Part shown: in pieces, positions 59,615-64,000 of the stretch
How positions within the stretch are numbered: position 1 is the stretch's first letter
Layout of the letters: every line of letters begins with the position of its first letter
Assembly: GCA_027486765.1 (NCBI GenBank)
Contig: JAIXOO010000023.1
Location: forward strand, 1-64,000
Direction of reading: 5' to 3'
DNA length: 64,000 nt
Origin: Saprospiraceae bacterium
GTDB taxonomy: Bacteria; Bacteroidota; Bacteroidia; Chitinophagales; Saprospiraceae
Notes under the pieces: generated by a model
What the model was told of the DNA's origin: nothing
Databases searched by the model: none
What the model saw: the letters and a program-made list of their open reading frames with translations, nothing else
Position numbers and translations under genes: made by a program

Positions 59615-60146
59615 GCCAGTATAGTTTTTTGATTTTGCATTGTAAAAGAGCCTTGGCCTTGCTGAGTTGTGATTTGGAAGTGCCTTCTGAAATCTCCAAC
59701 AACTTTGCAATTTCTGGGTGGCTGTAGCCCTCAATTACGGCCAGATTGAATACGGTGCGGTATCCTGGCGGCAAGGCTGCAATCAGGTTGAGTATTTCAG
59801 CCGCACTCAAGTCGTCCAACTGCTCTTCAATACCCGTAGCGTACTGAGGCAATTCACTCAACTCAGCCCAAGTCCATTTGTAGCGCTCCCGCAAAATGCC
59901 CAAAGCCTCATTCACTACAATCCGGCGCAACCATGCTTCCAGTTTAGCCACGGAATCGAACTGACACTTGGCCATTTCTCGAAAAGCCTTGGCAAAACCC
60001 TGCGCCACAGCATCTTCCGCCGCCATCCGCTCATGCAAATAGCGCCAAGCCACCTTAAACAACAGCTCACCATAGGCCGCAAAGACCTTCCGTTGGGCTG
60101 ATGTTTCACCGTTTTGGCATTGTTCAATGATGGCTTGGGTAATCAA
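59598..60146 (-). CDS. ECF-type RNA polymerase sigma factor
   Basis: 182 residues beginning at a TTG (60146), as no ATG is available. Region 2 (about 25-90) has FKVAWRYLHERMAAEDAVAQ and region 4 (about 120-170) NLAVIEGYSHPEIAKLLEISEGTSKSQLSKAK with the HTH. It heads a three-gene operon: sigma, membrane anti-sigma-like, TlpA-like. The release signal may be a redox or envelope stress, which is inference. Confidence 0.9.
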   Translation of the reverse strand: MITQAIIEQCQNGETSAQRKVFAAYGELLFKVAWRYLHERMAAEDAVAQGFAKAFREMAKCQFDSVAKLEAWLRRIVVNEALGILRERYKWTWAELSELPQYATGIEEQLDDLSAAEILNLIAALPPGYRTVFNLAVIEGYSHPEIAKLLEISEGTSKSQLSKAKALLQCKIKKLYWHDFQK

Positions 60147-60220
60147 GTGTTGGTTTTACAGGGATAATGGGATTTGGAGGCAAAGGGTTGCCTGGGGCAA
60201 GTTAATTTTATTACTATTTT

Positions 60221-60976
60221 TTACCCAAAATTCCCATTCAAATAATTCGCCGTCAATTCCATTTGCGGTGCATCAAACAACTGCCTCGTCGGTGCAAACT
60301 CAATCACCTCTCCAAAGTACATAAACGCAGTCAAATCCGCTACCCGTTGCGCCTGTTGCATGTTGTGAGTCACGATGACAATGGTGTATTCTTTTTTTAA
60401 CTCCAGCATCAGGGCTTCAATTTTAGCCGTGCTGATAGGGTCCAGCGCAGAGCAAGGTTCGTCCATAAGCAACACTTCCGGTTGTACAGCCACTGCGCGG
60501 GCAATGCACAAGCGCTGTTGTTGGCCCCCGGAGAGGGAGAGGGCCGATTTGTCCAGATCATCCTTTACTTCTTCCCAGAGGTAACTGCTCCGCAGGGTGC
60601 GCTCTACGATGGCGTGCAATTTGTGCTTATCGTTTTCCCCTGCAATTTTTAAACCATAAGCAATGTTGTCAAAAATGGATTTGGGAAAAGGATTGGGCTT
60701 TTGAAACACCATCCCGATCTTGCGCCGAACGGCTACCACGTCTTTGCCCGGCGCGTAAATGTCATCGTCATCCAGCAAGATTTTACCTTTTACCTTTGCT
60801 TCCGGATTCAGATCATGCATCCGGTTCATGGCGCGCAATAGGGTTGATTTTCCACAACCGGAAGGGCCAATCAAGGCCACAATGTTGTTTTCAGGTATAT
60901 CCAGGTTGATCCCCTTCAACACTTCTTTCGTCCCATAGTGCAAATGTAGGTCGCGCACCGCCAATTTCGTTTTCAT
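60221..60976 (-). CDS. pstB: Phosphate ABC transporter ATP-binding protein
   Basis: 251 residues. Walker [10 protein letters not shown], signature LSGGQQQR, Walker [14 protein letters not shown] and H-loop VTHNMQQA are complete, and the SALDP is diagnostic for PstB. Energises high-affinity phosphate uptake. Overlaps the pstA stop by four bases (ATGA) and closes the pstSCAB operon; no phoU follows. Confidence 0.96.
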   Translation of the reverse strand: MKTKLAVRDLHLHYGTKEVLKGINLDIPENNIVALIGPSGCGKSTLLRAMNRMHDLNPEAKVKGKILLDDDDIYAPGKDVVAVRRKIGMVFQKPNPFPKSIFDNIAYGLKIAGENDKHKLHAIVERTLRSSYLWEEVKDDLDKSALSLSGGQQQRLCIARAVAVQPEVLLMDEPCSALDPISTAKIEALMLELKKEYTIVIVTHNMQQAQRVADLTAFMYFGEVIEFAPTRQLFDAPQMELTANYLNGNFG

Positions 60977-61833
60977 ATCCGGGCTTTATTAAAATTTCGG
61001 TAACGGTACCGAATGATGAAGGCAATGATGTTCAACACAAAAACCAAACTCAACAAGACCAGTGCGGTACCATAAGCCAGGGGGCGCACTTCCTCAATGG
61101 CGTGGTGCTGGGTGGACAAAATGTACAGGTGATAAGGCATGGCCATGAAAGAGTCGGATACGCTGGCTGGCAAATAGCGCAGGTAAAAAGCCACTCCTGT
61201 AAACAGAATCGGAGCCGTTTCTCCTGCCGCCCTGGATAAACCTAGAATCGAACCCGTTACAATACCTGAAACAGCACTAGGCAACACATTGGTCCAGATG
61301 GCTTCCCATTTGGTCGCACCTAAGGCCAGGGCACCCTCGCGGTAGGAATGAGGCACGTTTTTGAGCGCTTCTTCGGTCGTCGTGATGATGTAAGGCAAAG
61401 TCAAGAGGCCGAGGGTAAGCCCCGAAGACAACACTGAAGACCCCAAACCCATGCCTTGTACAAATACCGCCACCCCGAACAAACCATAAATGATCGAAGG
61501 AACGCCCGCCAGGTTGCGGATGGAAGCCCGAATGAGTCGATTCACGGTATTGTCATTAGCATATTCGCTCAGGTAAATGGCCGTGGCAATCCCCATCGGA
61601 ATGGCGAAAATGGTAGTGACCAGGGTAACAAAAATGGTACCCATAATGGTGGGGAAAATCCCTCCCAAGGTCATCCCCTTCCGTGGATAATCAAAAAGAA
61701 AACCTGAGTTAATTACTCCACTACCTTTGGAAAACACCTCCCAGAGGATGATGCCCAAAAACAGCAGAACCAGCAAAACAAAAAAACGGAGGGTATTCAG
61801 CCCCAAGCGCTGTTGCAGTGAATTTTGTCTCAT
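60973..61833 (-). CDS. pstA: Phosphate ABC transporter permease
   Basis: 286 residues with six membrane helices and the MetI-type EAA loop ([21 protein letters not shown]). The [14 protein letters not shown]-like region appears here as [14 protein letters not shown]. It begins two bases after pstC and overlaps pstB by four bases. Confidence 0.95.
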   Translation of the reverse strand: MRQNSLQQRLGLNTLRFFVLLVLLFLGIILWEVFSKGSGVINSGFLFDYPRKGMTLGGIFPTIMGTIFVTLVTTIFAIPMGIATAIYLSEYANDNTVNRLIRASIRNLAGVPSIIYGLFGVAVFVQGMGLGSSVLSSGLTLGLLTLPYIITTTEEALKNVPHSYREGALALGATKWEAIWTNVLPSAVSGIVTGSILGLSRAAGETAPILFTGVAFYLRYLPASVSDSFMAMPYHLYILSTQHHAIEEVRPLAYGTALVLLSLVFVLNIIAFIIRYRYRNFNKARI

Positions 61834-61835
61834 GA

Positions 61836-62717
61836 TTATAACTTATAGCGGTAACGCCCGGCCAGGTTTTCAGCCAACAGGTTGACCACCAAGCTGATCA
61901 AAAACAATAGGGCACCAACCGCGAACAAACTGTAATAGTGGGTAGTGCCATACGGTACCTCGCCCAGTTCAATGGCAATGGTGGCCGTCATGGTCCGCAC
62001 CGGGTCGAAAAACCCCCGCGGCATGGCCAGGGCATTGCCGGTTGCCATGAGTACGGTCATGGTTTCACCAATTGCGCGGCCCATGCCCAAGATGATGGCT
62101 GCAATAATGCCGGAGTAAGCCGCAGGCAATACTACCTTTATTAAGGTTGTCCATTGGTTGGCGCCAAGGGAATACGAAGCTTCTTTAAAACTATTCGGAA
62201 CTGACCGAATCGCGTCTTCCGCTACCGTGATGATGGTGGGCAAAGACATGACTGCCAGCAAGATGGCACCATTGAGTGCAGTCAATCCATTGCTCAAACC
62301 AAAGACCCTGGCAATAAATGGACCTACCATCACAATGCCGATAAAACCAACCACCACCGATGGGATGGCCGCCAAAAGTTCGATTACGGGTTTAAGAATG
62401 AGTCGCGTTTTTTCGGTGGCGACCTGCGCGAGGTAGGTTGCCGCACCCACCCCGAGCGGAACGGCGAGGAGCATGGCCCCCAAGGTGACTAAAAAGGTAC
62501 TTGCCAGCATGGCCAGGATGCCGTAACTGGGCTCCCCATAAGCAGAGGGGTTCCAATTGCTGGTAAAAAAGAACTCTGCCAAACTGATGTGGGCAAATGC
62601 TTTGACCCCATTGAAAAGCAACATCCCAAATATGCCGAGCAAAACCAATACCGAAGTGGCCGCAGCGCCAAAAAATAGCCATTTGATGGCCCGATCAATG
62701 AAGTGTCGCTTTTGCAT
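61836..62717 (-). CDS. pstC: Phosphate ABC transporter permease
   Basis: 293 residues from the ATG at 62717 (MQKRHFIDR); a TTG two codons earlier is not needed. Six membrane helices, the EAA loop KEASYSLGANQWTTLIKVVLP, and GRAIGETMTVLMATGN, which is shared with PstC. It overlaps the end of pstS by 23 bases, so translation is coupled. Confidence 0.95.
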   Translation of the reverse strand: MQKRHFIDRAIKWLFFGAAATSVLVLLGIFGMLLFNGVKAFAHISLAEFFFTSNWNPSAYGEPSYGILAMLASTFLVTLGAMLLAVPLGVGAATYLAQVATEKTRLILKPVIELLAAIPSVVVGFIGIVMVGPFIARVFGLSNGLTALNGAILLAVMSLPTIITVAEDAIRSVPNSFKEASYSLGANQWTTLIKVVLPAAYSGIIAAIILGMGRAIGETMTVLMATGNALAMPRGFFDPVRTMTATIAIELGEVPYGTTHYYSLFAVGALLFLISLVVNLLAENLAGRYRYKL

Positions 62718-63618
62718 AGGCAAGGTTTAGCGCCTGTTTATTTTGTTGCCAATAAATTTCACTTACCGGGAAGTACCCATTTTGTTTGACCAGTGCTTGT
62801 CCCTCGGGGCTTAGGCAAAATTGTAGGTAGCGTTGCAGTTGGCCGGTCGGTTTGCCGTTGGTGTACTGAAACAAGGGCCGAACGATGGGATAAAAGCCAC
62901 TGTCGATGTTTTTTAGCTCGCTTGGCAAATAGGGGGTGCTCTTGGCGTTTCGGCTGATGGCCAGTACTTTGACGCCTTTGCTCTGGGCACCATTTTTGTC
63001 CAAAATGTAGCCAACCCCCACGTAGCCAATGCCATGAATGTCGTTTTTGATGGCTTCTACGATCTGGGCCGTGCCATTCATCTGTTTGACTTGATTGCTG
63101 TATTCTGCATGCACAATACTGTCCCGGAAATAGACATAAGTGCCCGAGTTGCTTTGGCGGCCATACAGCGAAATACCTTCATCGGTCCCCCCTAGTTCTT
63201 TCCAGTTTTGAACGTCCCCCCGGTAAATCGCCCCCAATTGTTGTAAGGATAAATTTTGAACCGAGCATTGCGGGTGCACCACAATCGCAATGGCATCCAT
63301 GCCCAAAACAGTTGCCACCGGGTTTACACCCTGAATGTGAGCCAGGGCTATTTCTTCGGCCTTCATTGGGCGAGAGGCATTGGCAATGCTGGTTTTTCCA
63401 TTGATCAAAGCAGCAATACCAGCCCCGGAGCCGCCACCCGTGACGGCAATCGAGATGTTGGGGTCGGTGGCCATGTAGGTTTCGGCCAGGGTAAGCGCCA
63501 GGTTTACTTCGGTATCGGAACCCTTGATCATCAGGTTTTCAACGTGGCGGTGATTCGAGTTGCAGGAAAAGGCAAAAATAGCCCCACCGATCAGGATAGT
63601 ATGGATGTATTTAGACAT
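62695..63618 (-). CDS. pstS: Phosphate-binding lipoprotein
   Basis: 307 residues with lipobox AFSC (C19). The phosphate-binding segments are KGSDTEVNLALTLAE, TGGGSGAGIAALINGKTSIANASR, and GRQSNSGTYVYFRDSI, all conserved in PstS. It captures phosphate in the periplasm for PstCA. First gene of the operon. Confidence 0.95.
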   Translation of the reverse strand: MSKYIHTILIGGAIFAFSCNSNHRHVENLMIKGSDTEVNLALTLAETYMATDPNISIAVTGGGSGAGIAALINGKTSIANASRPMKAEEIALAHIQGVNPVATVLGMDAIAIVVHPQCSVQNLSLQQLGAIYRGDVQNWKELGGTDEGISLYGRQSNSGTYVYFRDSIVHAEYSNQVKQMNGTAQIVEAIKNDIHGIGYVGVGYILDKNGAQSKGVKVLAISRNAKSTPYLPSELKNIDSGFYPIVRPLFQYTNGKPTGQLQRYLQFCLSPEGQALVKQNGYFPVSEIYWQQNKQALNLAYAKATLH

Positions 63619-63632
63619 GGTGCGGATTCACA

Positions 63633-63694
63633 TTTGCCGTAAGTTAGGGGCAGCGTGTCAACTCCAGGTTAAGGAAGGGTTATCTTACGGTAAA
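63633..63694. promoter_or_regulatory. Inverted repeat in front of pstS
   Basis: TTTGCCGTAAG (63633-63643) and CTTACGGTAAA (63684-63694) are inverted with one mismatch, 40 bases apart, just upstream of the pstS start on the minus strand. It may be a control element for phosphate starvation. No close Pho box is seen. Confidence 0.4.
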
Positions 63695-63948
63695 TTGATG
63701 AAAGTCATTGGCTTGGGCAATGAATGTTTCTGGTAACTGGTCGGGAAGGTCATTGCGGGAGATGATCTATTTCTGTGAAAAATACTTCAGGGCAAAATCG
63801 TGGAAAAATTTACTCCTAGTCAAACATATTAAAAAAATAAAGAGTAGAGATTATTTTAGTTAACAACTGATGGAGGGATTTAATCCAAAGATCAGATTTG
63901 CTTAATATTCAAAACGCTTTTGCTCCCTAATTTCACCGGACGAAAGAC

Positions 63949-63970
63949 CGTAGGCGCGGCCACGCCTACG
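63949..63970. repeat. Short hairpin CGTAGGCG/CGCCTACG near the window end
   Basis: CGTAGGCG (63949-63956) and CGCCTACG (63963-63970) form a perfect 8-bp stem with a six-base loop. The rest of 63695-64000 contains no gene. Confidence 0.6.
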
Positions 63971-64000
63971 ATCAGGTGTTATCAATCAAAATGCTCAATT

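Noticed and set aside
1-64000. CRISPR array, tRNA or rRNA genes
   Set aside because: No regularly spaced short repeats and no tRNA-like T-arm or rRNA segment was recognised; a covariance search was not possible.
1-64000. Insertion sequence with transposase
   Set aside because: None of the proteins has a transposase motif; the inverted repeats seen are all in gene-free gaps.

Overview
The window is chromosomal DNA from a member of the Bacteroidota, probably a Saprospiria- or Chitinophagia-like environmental bacterium; the genus cannot be fixed from sequence reading alone. The evidence is SusC/FecA-type TonB receptors with carboxypeptidase-regulatory N-terminal domains, DUF4249 and DUF4270 lipoproteins, type IX secretion C-terminal domains, LytS/LytTR two-component pairs, and promoters of the Bacteroidota type (TAnnTTTG at -7). 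No rRNA, tRNA, CRISPR array, transposase or integrase was recognised.

Layout. 0-4 kb: end of a BatE-like gene, a glycosyltransferase, a pentapeptide-repeat protein, a Tat-exported Gfo/Idh/MocA oxidoreductase and a MarR regulator. 4.3-9.3 kb: cassette 1, with TonB receptor, DUF4249 lipoprotein, LytS-type kinase and LytTR regulator. 9.4-15.5 kb: a minus-strand tripartite ABC efflux operon (DUF2147, TolC, HlyD, FtsX-type permease, ATPase) and an outer-membrane-like protein. 15.9-18.2 kb: an OsmC/AraC operon and an AhpD-like gene. 18.2-21.6 kb and 27.7-29.6 kb: two AT-rich accessory inserts, each bounded by the same left and right repeats. 21.6-27.6 kb, between them: cassette 2 (kinase, LytTR regulator, TonB receptor, DUF4249) and a small membrane protein. 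29.6-38 kb: Kelch and DUF4270 lipoproteins, a PqqB-like metallo-hydrolase, a sialate O-acetylesterase, a cytochrome/copper-monooxygenase fusion and an M24 homologue. 38-47 kb: signal peptidase I, a phosphoesterase, kdsA, an FAD oxidoreductase and ppdK. 47.3-50.8 kb: DoxX, an orphan LytTR regulator, an overlooked 49-residue double-glycine-leader peptide gene, and an Ig-like T9SS protein. 51-60 kb: a lipoprotein, an NrtR-like regulator, an OmpR-type two-component pair, hemL, a haem protein, a methyltransferase, and a sigma factor / anti-sigma-like / TlpA-like operon. 60.2-63.6 kb: pstSCAB.

Four regulatory or structural observations stand out. (1) The double-glycine peptide gene (48855-49004) lies downstream of an orphan LytTR regulator, behind two tandem palindromes and in front of a strong terminator, and looks like a secreted-peptide module. 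(2) Three promoters (OsmC-AraC, AhpD-like, small membrane protein) share one architecture: a -7 box, a fixed offset, and two direct half-sites with a 21-bp period, as expected for an AraC-family operator, and the AraC gene sits in the first operon. (3) The two accessory inserts share the same flanking sequences on both sides, which suggests a common insertion or exchange mechanism. (4) The TonB receptor / DUF4249 / kinase / LytTR cassette occurs twice with unlike gene order, and the first copy carries a duplicated MarR operator upstream. Several families of perfect intergenic palindromes are scattered through the window.
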